Shown in pieces: positions 26,671 through 38,671 of a stretch of 64,000 nucleotides of DNA. A program made the position numbers and the translations under genes. The DNA is taken from positions 2,183,353 to 2,247,352 of the forward strand of contig NC_011831.1 of the NCBI RefSeq assembly GCF_000021945.1, in the 5' to 3' direction. The notes below the pieces were generated by a model. That model made no database searches, was not told the origin of the DNA, and was given only the letters and a program-made list of their open reading frames with translations. The DNA is from Chloroflexus aggregans DSM 9485. GTDB taxonomy: Bacteria; Chloroflexota; Chloroflexia; Chloroflexales; Chloroflexaceae. How positions within the stretch are numbered: position 1 is the first letter of the stretch; every line of letters starts with the position of its first letter.

Positions 26671-26868
26671 ATGTCAGATACGCCTGACTACAACCGCGTC
26701 ATCGCCGAGTGTCTTGTTTACCCAGACAAACCTTCAGACGAACTCATTAACGTTGTTCAGGAAGTACTTACCGGAAATGTAACTTCGCGTGAGGAATTGC
26801 AAACGCTGCACCGGCAGCTTGACAAGCAACGGCTGTTGTCGCTTGGGCGCGCAGAAGATCGACGTTGA
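26671..26868 (+). CDS. Small protein of unknown function, first in the RM operon
   Basis: A 65-residue, mostly helical, charged protein starting at the ATG after TTGAGGGTTTT. Two helices can be drawn (about residues 7-33 and 39-60); there is no helix-turn-helix motif or membrane segment. It lies 40 bases after a good promoter and 112 bases before hsdM on the same strand, where some type I systems carry a small accessory or control gene. I do not recognise the family and infer no activity. A longer frame from 26545 has no ribosome site. Confidence 0.55.
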   Translation: MSDTPDYNRVIAECLVYPDKPSDELINVVQEVLTGNVTSREELQTLHRQLDKQRLLSLGRAEDRR

Positions 26869-26980
26869 ACCTCTCTGTGGGAGCAGGTACAACGCCAACC
26901 TCCCACCGTTTATCACCAAACGCGATGTGAAGAATGGTTAAGGACAAAGACAAGCAGATACCACCTGATGAGTTGTGACG

Positions 26981-27349
26981 ATGGACATCCAAACCCTCGA
27001 AACCTGGCTGTGGGACGCCGCCTGCGCCATCCGCGGGCCGGTGGACGCCCCCAAATTCAAAGACTACATCCTGCCGCTGGTCTTTTTGAAGCGCCTCTCG
27101 GACGTATTCGAGGACGAACTGGCGCGTCTGGCGGCGCAGTTCGGCAGCGAGAAGACCGCCCGTTCGCTGCTGGAACAGGAACGGGCGCGCGGACCGGTCT
27201 CGCTGGTGCGCTTCTACCTTCCTGATCACGCCCGCTGGGAGGCCATCCGTCGCCAGACCGCCGGCCTGGGCCAATATCTCACCGAGGCGGTACGCGCTGT
27301 GGCGCGCGAAAACCCGCGCCTTTCTGGCGTGATTGACATTCAGCGATGA
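26981..27349 (+). CDS. hsdM: HsdM N-terminal fragment (gene interrupted)
   Basis: The first 122 residues of a type I methylase subunit: the helical N-terminal HsdM domain ([14 protein letters not shown], then [17 protein letters not shown]). It stops at a TGA at 27347-27349, inside a 78-bp insertion. The frame resumes after the insertion without a shift, so this and the next entry are one gene. The ATG at 26981 is preferred over a GTG two codons earlier; both lack a good ribosome site. Translation of the second part would need a new start or loss of the insertion. Confidence 0.85.
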   Translation: MDIQTLETWLWDAACAIRGPVDAPKFKDYILPLVFLKRLSDVFEDELARLAAQFGSEKTARSLLEQERARGPVSLVRFYLPDHARWEAIRRQTAGLGQYLTEAVRAVARENPRLSGVIDIQR

Positions 27350-27417
27350 CGGCGGCGCGGGTGACGAACCGGAAGGCGGTGGCGCGAAAACCCGCGCCTT
27401 TCTGGCGTGATTGACAT
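27304..27417. repeat. 36-bp direct repeat that splits hsdM
   Basis: Bases 27304-27339 recur exactly at 27382-27417, 78 bases apart, with 42 bases of other sequence between. Two in-frame TGA codons (27347 and 27362) lie in the 42 bases. Removing one repeat plus the spacer restores a continuous reading SGVIDMVDFNATAAGQ, which is what HsdM proteins have here. Confidence 0.9.
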
Positions 27418-28612
27418 GGTGGATTTCAACGCCACTGCCGCCGGTCAGCGCATCATCTCCGATGAGCATCTGGCGGCGCTGATCGAGGTGCTCTCGCGCC
27501 ATCGCCTCGGCCTGGACGATGTGGAGCCGGACCTGCTCGGCCGCGCCTACGAGTACCTGCTGCGCAAGTTCGCCGAGGGACAGGGCCAGAGCGCCGGCGA
27601 GTTCTACACCCCGCGCGAGGTCGGGATGCTCATGGCGCGCCTGCTGGAGCCGGAGCCGGGCATGACGGTCTATGACCCGGCCTGCGGATCGGGCGGGCTG
27701 CTGATCAAGTGTCATCTGCGCCTGTTGGAGCGATACGGCGAGGACGAGAACGGCCGTCGCTGCCTGCCTTCCCGCATCGCCCCGTTGCGTCTTTTTGGCC
27801 AGGAGATCAACCCGGCCACCTTTGCCATGGCGCGCATGAACGCCGTCATCCACGACCTGGAGGCCGACATTCGCATCGGCGATACCATGCGCCAGCCCGC
27901 CTTTCGCGACACGGCCGGGCGGCTGCAGACCTTCGACTTGGTGACCGCGAACCCAATGTGGAACCAGAAGTTTCCGACCGAGTTATACGAAAACGACCCC
28001 TTTGAGCGCTTCCGTTACGGTGCGCCGCCCTCTTCTTCCGCCGATTGGGGGTGGTTGCAGCACATGCTGGCTTCGCTCAACGAGCGCGGACGGATGGTGG
28101 TGGTCCTAGATACTGGCGCGGTCAGTCGCGGCAGCGGCAATCAAGGCGTGAGCCGCGAGCGCGACATCCGTAAGGCCTTCGTCGAGGCCGATCTCATCGA
28201 GGCGGTGGTGCTGCTGCCGGAAAATCTCTTCTACAACACCACCGCGCCAGGCGTGATCCTCGTCATCAACCGCCAAAAGCGCCACGCAGGGAAGATTCTG
28301 CTCATCAACGCGAGCAAACTCTTCGCCAAAGGGCGGCCCAAGAACTACCTGACCGATGAGCATATTGAAACCATCGCCCCGCTGTATCACGGCTGGTGCG
28401 CCGAGCCGGAATTGTCGGCGGTGATTTCTCGTGACGAAGCCGCCCGCAACGATTACAACCTTTCACCCAGCCGCTACGTGAGCACGAACGGCGGCGAGGA
28501 GGTCCTGCCGCTGGAGGAGGCCCTGGTGCGCCTGGAGGAGGCCGAAGAGGAGCGCGCCGAGGCGGAAAGAAATCTCCAGGAAGTTTTGAGGGCATTGGGG
28601 TTCGCGCGATGA
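27407..28612 (+). CDS. hsdM: Type I restriction-modification methylase HsdM, catalytic part
   Basis: About 401 residues holding the whole N6-adenine methyltransferase domain. AdoMet motif I is YDPACGSGGLL; the catalytic motif reads ANPMWN where NPPF/Y is usual, a variant I cannot judge. GEFYTPREVGMLMARL is a hallmark of HsdM, and the C-terminal part is the helical tail that packs on HsdS. The start would be GTG 27407 or ATG 27416, neither with a ribosome site, since the true start lies before the insertion. The stop overlaps the hsdS start (ATGA). Confidence 0.9.
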   Translation: MIDMVDFNATAAGQRIISDEHLAALIEVLSRHRLGLDDVEPDLLGRAYEYLLRKFAEGQGQSAGEFYTPREVGMLMARLLEPEPGMTVYDPACGSGGLLIKCHLRLLERYGEDENGRRCLPSRIAPLRLFGQEINPATFAMARMNAVIHDLEADIRIGDTMRQPAFRDTAGRLQTFDLVTANPMWNQKFPTELYENDPFERFRYGAPPSSSADWGWLQHMLASLNERGRMVVVLDTGAVSRGSGNQGVSRERDIRKAFVEADLIEAVVLLPENLFYNTTAPGVILVINRQKRHAGKILLINASKLFAKGRPKNYLTDEHIETIAPLYHGWCAEPELSAVISRDEAARNDYNLSPSRYVSTNGGEEVLPLEEALVRLEEAEEERAEAERNLQEVLRALGFAR

Positions 28613-29953
28613 AAGCGGAGAATGAAAGAGTAAGGGCGACCGGCCGGTCGCCCCAACGGGACACCGAACTCGGCCCCCTGCCAGAGGAGTGGCGGGTGGT
28701 AAGGTTGGGGGAGGTGGCAAGGCAGAGAAAAGGCTTTATTACCGTTGATGAGACGTTGGTTTACAAGCGTCCTACAATCAAGCTTTATGGTCAGGGTATG
28801 GTTTTGCGCGATAACGTTATTGGAGCAAGCTTAAAGATAAAAAAGCAACAAGTTTGTAAGGCGTATGATTTTGTTGTTGCAGAAATTGATGCAAAATGTG
28901 GTGGATTTGCAGTGGTTCCTCCCTTTTTAGAAGGGGCAATTCTAAGTAGCCATTATTTTATATTTGAACTGGACAAAGAAAAAGTTGACCCAAATTTCAT
29001 GAGTTACATTGTGAAGTTGCCTCTTCTTCAACGCCAAGTCGAAGCACGGGGGTCGACGAATTACGCTTCTGTTAGACCCTCGCAAGTGATTACATACTTA
29101 ATCCCCCTCCCCCCGCTCCCCGAGCAGCGCGCCATTGCCCACGTGCTGCGGGCGGTGCAGCGGGCGCAGGAGGCGAGCGAGCGGGTCATCGCCGCGTTGC
29201 GCGAACTCAAAAAGAGCCTGATGCGCCACCTGTTCACCTACGGGCCGGTGGCCGTTTCCGTAGGGGCACAGCGCGCTGTAGGGGCACAGCGCGCTGTGCC
29301 CCTACAGGACACCGAACTCGGCCCCCTGCCCGCCCACTGGCAGGTTGTGCGGTTGGGGGAGGTGTGTCAGAAGTCCCCGCAGGTTGTTCCCACAAAGGCG
29401 CCGGATTGGCAATTCAAATATGTGGATGTTTCATGTGTAGACAATAGTTCATTGAACATCGTGGATTACCAAGTATTGACCGGTAAAGAGGCACCGAGTA
29501 GAGCGCGAAAACTGATCAAAGCCGGAGATGTTATTTTTGCTACGGTACGACCTTATCTGAAGCGTATAGCAATCGTGCCCCCTTCACTCGATGGTCAGGT
29601 ATGCTCTACAGCTTTCTGTGTGCTTAGCCCAAAGCCTGAGGTTGATGGCAGTTATCTGTTCTATGCAGTTTCGACTGACGAGTTCGTGTCGAGTGTAGTA
29701 GAGTATCAAAGAGGCTCAAGTTATCCTGCGATAACAGATAACGATGTGAAACGTGGTTTCATCCCCCTCCCCCCGCTCGCCGAGCAGCAGGAAATCGCCC
29801 GCATCCTGCAGGCGGTGGATCGGCGGATTGAGGTGGAGGAGGTGTCTGCGCGTGCGCTGGAGACGCTTTTCAAGACCCTGCTGCATGAGTTGATGACGGC
29901 GAAACGGCGGTTGCCGCAGGAGTTCATCGCCCGTTTCCAACAGGAGGAGATCC

Positions 29954-29967
<14 letters not shown>
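28609..29967 (+). CDS. hsdS: Type I restriction-modification specificity subunit HsdS
   Basis: A 452-residue subunit with two target recognition domains, each followed by a conserved helix. Each half opens DTELGPLP..W.VVRLGEV (28660 and 29308), and each ends with a block of the type IPLPPLPEQRAIAHVL or IPLPPLAEQQEIARIL and a long helix that sets the spacing between the half-sites. The first recognition domain (28720-29100) is clearly richer in A+T than the shared segments, as expected for swapped domains. A REP-like palindrome lies in frame just before each half, coding VRATGRSPQ and VGAQRAVGAQRAVPLQ. Confidence 0.92.
28634..28653. repeat. REP-like 20-bp perfect palindrome inside hsdS
   Basis: GGGCGACCGG and its exact complement CCGGTCGCCC are adjoined with no loop. 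It is read in frame as ATGRSP, ahead of the first recognition domain. The core matches the palindromes at 30264 and 30459. Confidence 0.85.
29260..29305. repeat. REP-like palindrome with extra half copy inside hsdS
   Basis: 29278-29305 is a perfect 28-bp palindrome whose left arm is GTAGGGGCACAGCG; 29260-29277 repeats its first 18 bases directly. The 18-base step keeps the frame, giving the repeated peptide VGAQRA, VGAQRA. It sits exactly at the join of the two HsdS halves. Confidence 0.88.
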
Positions 29968-33557
<3,590 letters not shown>

Positions 33558-33561
<4 letters not shown>

Positions 33562-33893
33562 GAAAAGCCGCCGGTCCCGAGTGGTTGCCGCTCGAGCAGG
33601 CCGTTCCGATTGACCTGTTCCGGGCTGAAGTGGAAGCTTGGGCCAGGACATTGGGGGTGACCCCGCGCGAGGTGCGCTTCCGTCCGATGAAGCGCAAATG
33701 GGCCAGTTGCTCCTCGCGGGGTCGGCTCACCTTCGACACCGACCTCTTGCGTCAGCCCGCCGAGTTTCGCCGTGAGGTCATCGTCCATGAATTGCTGCAC
33801 CTCAAAGTGCCCAATCACGGCAAGTTGTTCAAGGCATTACTCAAAACCTATCTGGCATTAGCTGAAACCGCTGATTTTACCGCGGATGAATAA
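33558..33893 (+). CDS. YgjP-type (DUF45/M48-like) metallopeptidase
   Basis: A 111-residue protein with the zinc site HELLHLKVPNHGKLF, the H-E-x-x-H plus NH pattern of the YgjP/SprT-like group, preceded by RKWASCSSRGRLTFD, also typical. At 111 residues it is about half the usual YgjP length and lacks the N-terminal beta region. It overlaps the hsdR stop by 4 bases. Genes of this family are often attached to type I restriction operons; what they do there is not known to me. Confidence 0.87.
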
Positions 33894-34657
33894 CGCATGG
33901 TCATCGAGTCACTAGCATATCCTAACGAGATGAATAGCGAGAACGGCTTGTTCGATTCTTAGACAGCCTATCTTTCTCTCGCGTGAGCGCAGAGAAAGCG
34001 ACTTGCTTCAGAGAACAAACGCAAAGTATTGATTGTTTCGGTGAATACATATGGTGCGCAAGCATATCCAAAATCTGTGGCTCATTGCACCATGAGCGAG
34101 CCTGCCTTCCATACCGGAACACAGAATGTTCGCCCACGCCGAAAGGGCAAAGCGGGACCTGAATCGGCGAGCAATGTACAATGACTCCATCGTCGTTGCT
34201 CGCTACTAGCAAAAAATCCCTGACAAGAGATTACTATCGGAATCTGCAAATCTTTACTCCAACCCAGAAACTCGGCTATTGCGTCATTCAAGAGGAAAAA
34301 GCAAAAACATTGTGGTTCCGGCAATTGACCCACAGGTTCTTGATTTTGCGAATATCGTAGAAGTCTTTACATGATCTTGTCTTCAGAAGTTTTGATAGTG
34401 TATTTGCCATCTGCATCGTGGTCGTTACCGGTGAACAATTAAACGATCTGGCTAATATTCTTAAAAGAGAAATAAATCAACCAACATACCCACGAATCTA
34501 GATGGTTTGAACCGGCAAGATTCGTATGACGAGTGCTATTCACTCGGTATTCGCAGAGAGTAGCCGACCTGGCTGCTCTCCTTCCTTATACGAGCACGCG
34601 AGCGTGAAAGAGCACCTCGTCTTCCTACCTCAAGCCGTTGACACCGACCCCCGCACC
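33894..34657. other. Intergenic, no intact gene
   Basis: These 764 bases are A+T-richer than the hsd operon and hold only short frames. A stretch at about 34350-34500 on the plus strand reads like the end of a protein (VVVTGEQLNDLANILKREI) but has stops just upstream and no match I can name; it may be a gene remnant. No terminator for the hsd operon is evident. Confidence 0.45.
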
Positions 34658-35593
34658 TCACACGCCCGGCACTCCCACCGTTAATCGGGCAACAAACCCG
34701 TCGTTCACCGAGCCGGTTACCGTCGCCATCTGTGTCTGCCAACCATCACGGAAGATTCCGTCGCGTTCTAGCGAGAGTTGGCCCAGATTACGGAGGCTGT
34801 TTCCGTATTGAGCATCGGCGTATACTTGCCGACAGATTTCCTCCGGTAGCGCCAGTTGAGAGGTATGCACAACATTGCGCGCACCGGTAGCCTGCTCAAG
34901 CGACGGATAGACCTCAAAGTGGATATGCGGCCAACGCCCGGCGTAACAGCCGGGGACGATGGTTTGAAACACGACTTTTCCGCTGGTGTCGGCGGCTTGC
35001 ACGCCGCGTAAGTAATCTTCGCCTTCGACACCGGGGCTATACATCGAGTAGCGCCCCGGCGCATCACAGTGCCAAACGTAGATCACGTAGCCGGGGAGGG
35101 GTGCGCAGTCGCCCCCGGCGCGTACCAACGTCAGTTCGAGCTGTAACGGGACACCGACTGCCGTGTTGCCGCTGCCGAGGCTGGTGCGAATATCGCTCCG
35201 TACCACACCCGACCGTGCTAGAACATTGAGTGCAGCACCTTGCGCGCCGTTGCCGGGGAAGGGGCCGGCGGTTTCGCGCGGAATGGCATCGACGCATTCG
35301 GCTACTACGACACTGGTCGGGGCTGCTGTGGGTGCGATGGTAGCAGCAGGGGCCGTGGTTGGCACCGCAGTGACCGCCGCCGCAGCTGGCGCGGTGGTGG
35401 GGGCAACGGTGGGGTTTGGCGCGGTGGTAGGGGTAGCCACTGGATTGGCCATTGGCGTACAACCGGCGAGGAAGGTGGTAATCCCCACCAAGCTTAGCCG
35501 TAAGAGACGACGACGGGTAAGCAGCGGTTGCTGCATCATTGCCAGATCGGCCTGTAAGCCAAGATCAAAGCGATCACGGGGTTCGTGGTGCAT
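34658..35593 (-). CDS. Exported intradiol dioxygenase-like protein (lipoprotein/Tat)
   Basis: A 311-residue protein starting at the ATG at 35593 after CAGGAGCATACC. A twin-arginine stretch TRRRLLRLSL and a lipobox FLAGC (Cys45) indicate export and lipid anchoring. A Thr/Ala/Pro-rich linker (residues 50-95) leads to the dioxygenase domain: AIPRETAGPFPG, then GYVIYVWHCDAPGRYSMY with candidate iron tyrosines and RWPHIHFEV with the two histidine ligands. Cytoplasmic relatives cleave catechol or protocatechuate with non-haem Fe(III). The substrate here is unknown. It is the only metabolic gene inside the island. Confidence 0.87.
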   Translation of the reverse strand: MHHEPRDRFDLGLQADLAMMQQPLLTRRRLLRLSLVGITTFLAGCTPMANPVATPTTAPNPTVAPTTAPAAAAVTAVPTTAPAATIAPTAAPTSVVVAECVDAIPRETAGPFPGNGAQGAALNVLARSGVVRSDIRTSLGSGNTAVGVPLQLELTLVRAGGDCAPLPGYVIYVWHCDAPGRYSMYSPGVEGEDYLRGVQAADTSGKVVFQTIVPGCYAGRWPHIHFEVYPSLEQATGARNVVHTSQLALPEEICRQVYADAQYGNSLRNLGQLSLERDGIFRDGWQTQMATVTGSVNDGFVARLTVGVPGV

Positions 35594-35717
35594 AGGGTAT
35601 GCTCCTGACATTCGATAGCGCTTAGCGTTTTCAGTACACGGTGATGGCACCGTGGTTATAAGAGTCATACCATACGCCGATGTCAGAGTTGAGAAGAAAT
35701 TGCGAAAAGGTAATGAA

Positions 35718-35955
35718 GGGGCACCCACAGGGGGGCCCCTATCCTGATACCCGTTGGGCACCCACGGGGGGGCCCTACCCTGATACCCGTTGGGGCACCC
35801 ACGGGGGGGCCCCTATCCTGATACCCGTTGGGCACCCACGGGGGCACCCACAGGGGGGCCCCTACCCTGATGCCCGTTGGGCACCCACGGGGGGGTGCCC
35901 CTACCCTGATACCCGTTGGGCACCCACAGGGGGGCCCCTACCGTATCCCCGCGGT
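35718..35955. repeat. Tandem G/C-rich repeat, about six units of 36-49 bp
   Basis: Units begin GGGCACCCACRGGGGGG and continue CCCCTAYCCTGATACCCGTT. They differ by one or two bases and in the length of the G run; one unit has an internal partial duplication. The central GGGGCCCC is self-complementary. The array lies between the promoter side of the dioxygenase gene and the CHAT remnant. There is no unique spacer between units, so it is not a CRISPR. Confidence 0.85.
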
Positions 35956-35971
35956 CGTCCCTAATCTTACG

Positions 35972-36328
35972 TCAATCGTCGGCTGGACTGGCCCGGTTCC
36001 ACGTCAGCCGGGCGTTGGGATGCGCGTACAGGCTGTAGGCCAGCCAGGTGGGGTCATCGGGATACGCCTCTTTCGCTTGCCTGCGCGCCTGGCGGAGAGC
36101 TGCCGCCAGCGTCATCCCCGGCGTCTGTGTCGCTGTGTAGAACGTCCGGGCGAACTCGTAAGCTATCTGGTCGTTCACTACCCACAGCGGCGCGATGAGC
36201 GCGCCCACCCCATACTCGCCGACGAGTCGCGCAGCCCAGCCGCCTAGCCCGGTGAGAGACCCAGAGACATGCGTCGCCGCGAGGTGCGAGTGCGCTGAAA
36301 AGATTATCCGCCTAGTTCGCCAAGCCAC
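35972..36328 (-). pseudogene. CHAT-domain protease, C-terminal remnant
   Basis: About 118 residues match the end of a caspase-like CHAT domain: SLTGLGGWAARLVGEYGVGA, then LIAPLWVVNDQIAYEFARTF, MTLAAALRQARRQAKEA and DPTWLAYSLYAHPNARLTW. The half with the catalytic histidine is missing, and where SAC-H is expected the sequence reads SAHSHLAATH, so the cysteine is lost too. No start or ribosome site fits. I read it as a truncated, inactive remnant of a CHAT effector, a protein class often paired with NLR-like ATPases. Confidence 0.78.
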
Positions 36329-36440
36329 CTTTGCGACATCAAACTGACACCATCCTCGAAGCCCCTCTTTTCGCGTAAACTACGAAACGACAGAGCACAC
36401 TCCTTGCCTCCAGGGTACGACCCCCTCGCGGACGACCCGC

Positions 36441-38508
36441 TCACTCCGGCAGCCCCCAAACCCGCGCCGGTTCGGTCAGCAGCGTCTGCGAGAGCGGCCC
36501 CATGGAGCAGATCTCCCCACTATCGAGCAGATAGACCTCTTGCTGCGCGTTGGGGTGGCGACAGGCGTCGCTGAGCAGGCGGGCAATCTCCTCACGCAGC
36601 CCCGGCACCTCGATCACCGCCGGCGAACTACCCAGCGCACCCAGCAGCCGCGCGGCGATGTAGGCTGTCGCTCCGCTGGAACCGGTGAGTGCCGCTGCCA
36701 GCGACTGCAGGGCTTCCTCCCCGGCAAACTCGCGTGAGAGGTGACGGAAGCGACCCGCCGCGGCGACGGCGTCTTGTTGCACCGGGGCGACATCCTAGGC
36801 AACCGCCAGCAGCACCGCCACCACCTCCGGCGTGGCCTAGCGCAGGTAGCTCAGGGCGGTGATGGCCTGCCGCCGGGCGGTATAGCTGTCCGCCTGCCGC
36901 GTGCCCCGCACCAGCAGGTCGCCCTGCCCCCGGTCGCGCAGCGCCTTGTTGGGCGCGTCGGGCATGGCTTCGGCGCAGGCAGCAACGGCGGCAAGGGCGA
37001 TGGGCGTGGGCGGCCACTCCTTGCCGGCAAGCGCCTCCTCCAGAGCCAGCAGCAATGCCTCCAGCAGCGTCCCGTCCGTCTCGACCAGCGCGCGCACCAG
37101 CGCCACGACGCGCTCGTGGTACTCGCCCCAGACGTCATCGTCCGTGCCGGCGCGGAGGAAGGCGGTCAGGAGCGCCTCGGTATCGGAGAGGCCCTCCTGC
37201 AACGATTTGAGCAGAGCCGCAGGGTCGACATCCTTCCCGGCGCGGCTCACGCGCAGGCGCACCCACCCCGCGGCGGTCGATCCGTCCGGCAGGGCGGCGC
37301 GCAGTGTGGCCTCGACCGGCGCGTATAGCTCTGCGCTGGCCCGCGCGACCAAACGGGCCAGGGCAGCGGCAAGCACCTCCTCCCTCCCCACCCGCTTCCC
37401 TTCGAACAGACGGAGCAGACGGTCAATCACGGCTGAGTCGGGTTGAGGCAGGTAGCCCATAGTGTGGATAGCCGCCGTGCGCACCGCTGCCTCCCCCGCA
37501 TCCAGGAGCGGCACAAGGCTTTGCGCCGCTCCTGGCGTCTTTTCACGCGCCAACCGCAACAGCCAGGCAGCGGAATCGAGCAGCGCCTGCTGCACGGGCG
37601 GCGCAGCCGTCTCCAGCAGGTTCAGGAAGGCCGGCCAGGCGGCGTCATCCAGGCAGTGAATACGGCCCAGTATCACCTTATTGCCATCCGCCGCCCACCG
37701 CTGCAGCCAGTCCGGCCGGTCGTGGACGATCTCCTTGAGCGACCAATCCAGGTAGATTCCACCGCGTAGGAGAGCGTCTCCATCTGACCCGGGTCAACCC
37801 AATCCCGCCAACATCCCGTACCTTCGCCGGTTGCCGGGCAGCCGGCGCGCGCCGCCCTGTCCTGACAGCGGTAGCAGCGGGCTATCTGCTCGATCGTCTC
37901 GCGGCCCAAGGCGGAGGCAGCGCGTTCACGAACCAAAGCCAACCGGGCGCGGTAGCGGGTCAGGTCGGTCGGGTTGACCAGGCAGGCGCAGAAGAGCGGT
38001 ATGGTCTGCGGGGTGAGGTAGCCCATCTCGGCCAGCAGGAGCGCGGCGTGGTGGACGGTGGGGGGAGGCAGCGCGGCGTCCCGGCCGTCGGCAGCCAGCC
38101 GCTCAGGATCTGCCGGGCGCGTTCCCGTTCCTCGACCGTGAGTCGGCCAGGGAAGCGGCAATCCAGGCGGGGGAGTAGGTCGGCCTGCTGCGCCCTCGCC
38201 GTGTCCAGTTCCGCCAGCCGTTCCCGGTTGAGACGCAGACGGGGGGCCGCAGCCCAGTCTGCCAAGGATGGCCGCTGCTCTTCCCACGCCTTCATCAAGG
38301 ACATCCATGCGGTAATGACGCTACCTTCCATCAAGATAATGGTCAACCGCCGTACCCAGATCAACCCATCGTTCAGGAGATTCCACAGTTCCGCGCTCGG
38401 CGACTCCTGGATTGCCGCCGACCTCTCCGTGGCGATAGCCTCCAGGTGACGCAGCGTTTCCTCAAGACTGCGGACAAGGGCGCGGGCGAGTAGGAATGGT
38501 GGGCGCAA
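36441..38508 (-). pseudogene. Decayed HEAT-repeat protein
   Basis: The minus strand codes a helical-repeat protein in pieces. From 38508 one frame reads to about 38090 (LEETLRHLEAIATERSAAI and on), then a second frame carries LAADGRDAALPPPTVHHAAL to about 37750, then a third from VILGRIHCLDDAAWPAFL to a TAG at 36837-36839, a short piece to another TAG near 36796, and a last piece ending VWGLPE at 36441. Alanine/leucine helix pairs throughout are HEAT-like. At least two frameshifts and two amber stops (each at a likely CAG) show decay. The original role is unknown; the place between a CHAT remnant and an NLR gene suggests the same conflict system. Confidence 0.8.
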
Positions 38509-38671
38509 GTCAGCTAGACGCGGAGGTTGGCGAACATCGTTTGATCATCGGAGCGTCGAACGGTCAGAGAAGCGCGCAGCGGGGTGGGCTGAACAGCAAA
38601 CGGCGGAGCAACATGACTGCAAGCGAGGAACGGTTCCTTGCAGGAGATGCACGCCACAACTCAACCCACCT

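Noticed and set aside
33922-34333. Two short minus-strand frames after the hsd operon
   Set aside because: Neither has a ribosome site, a start in a sensible place or a recognisable family; I describe the stretch as intergenic.
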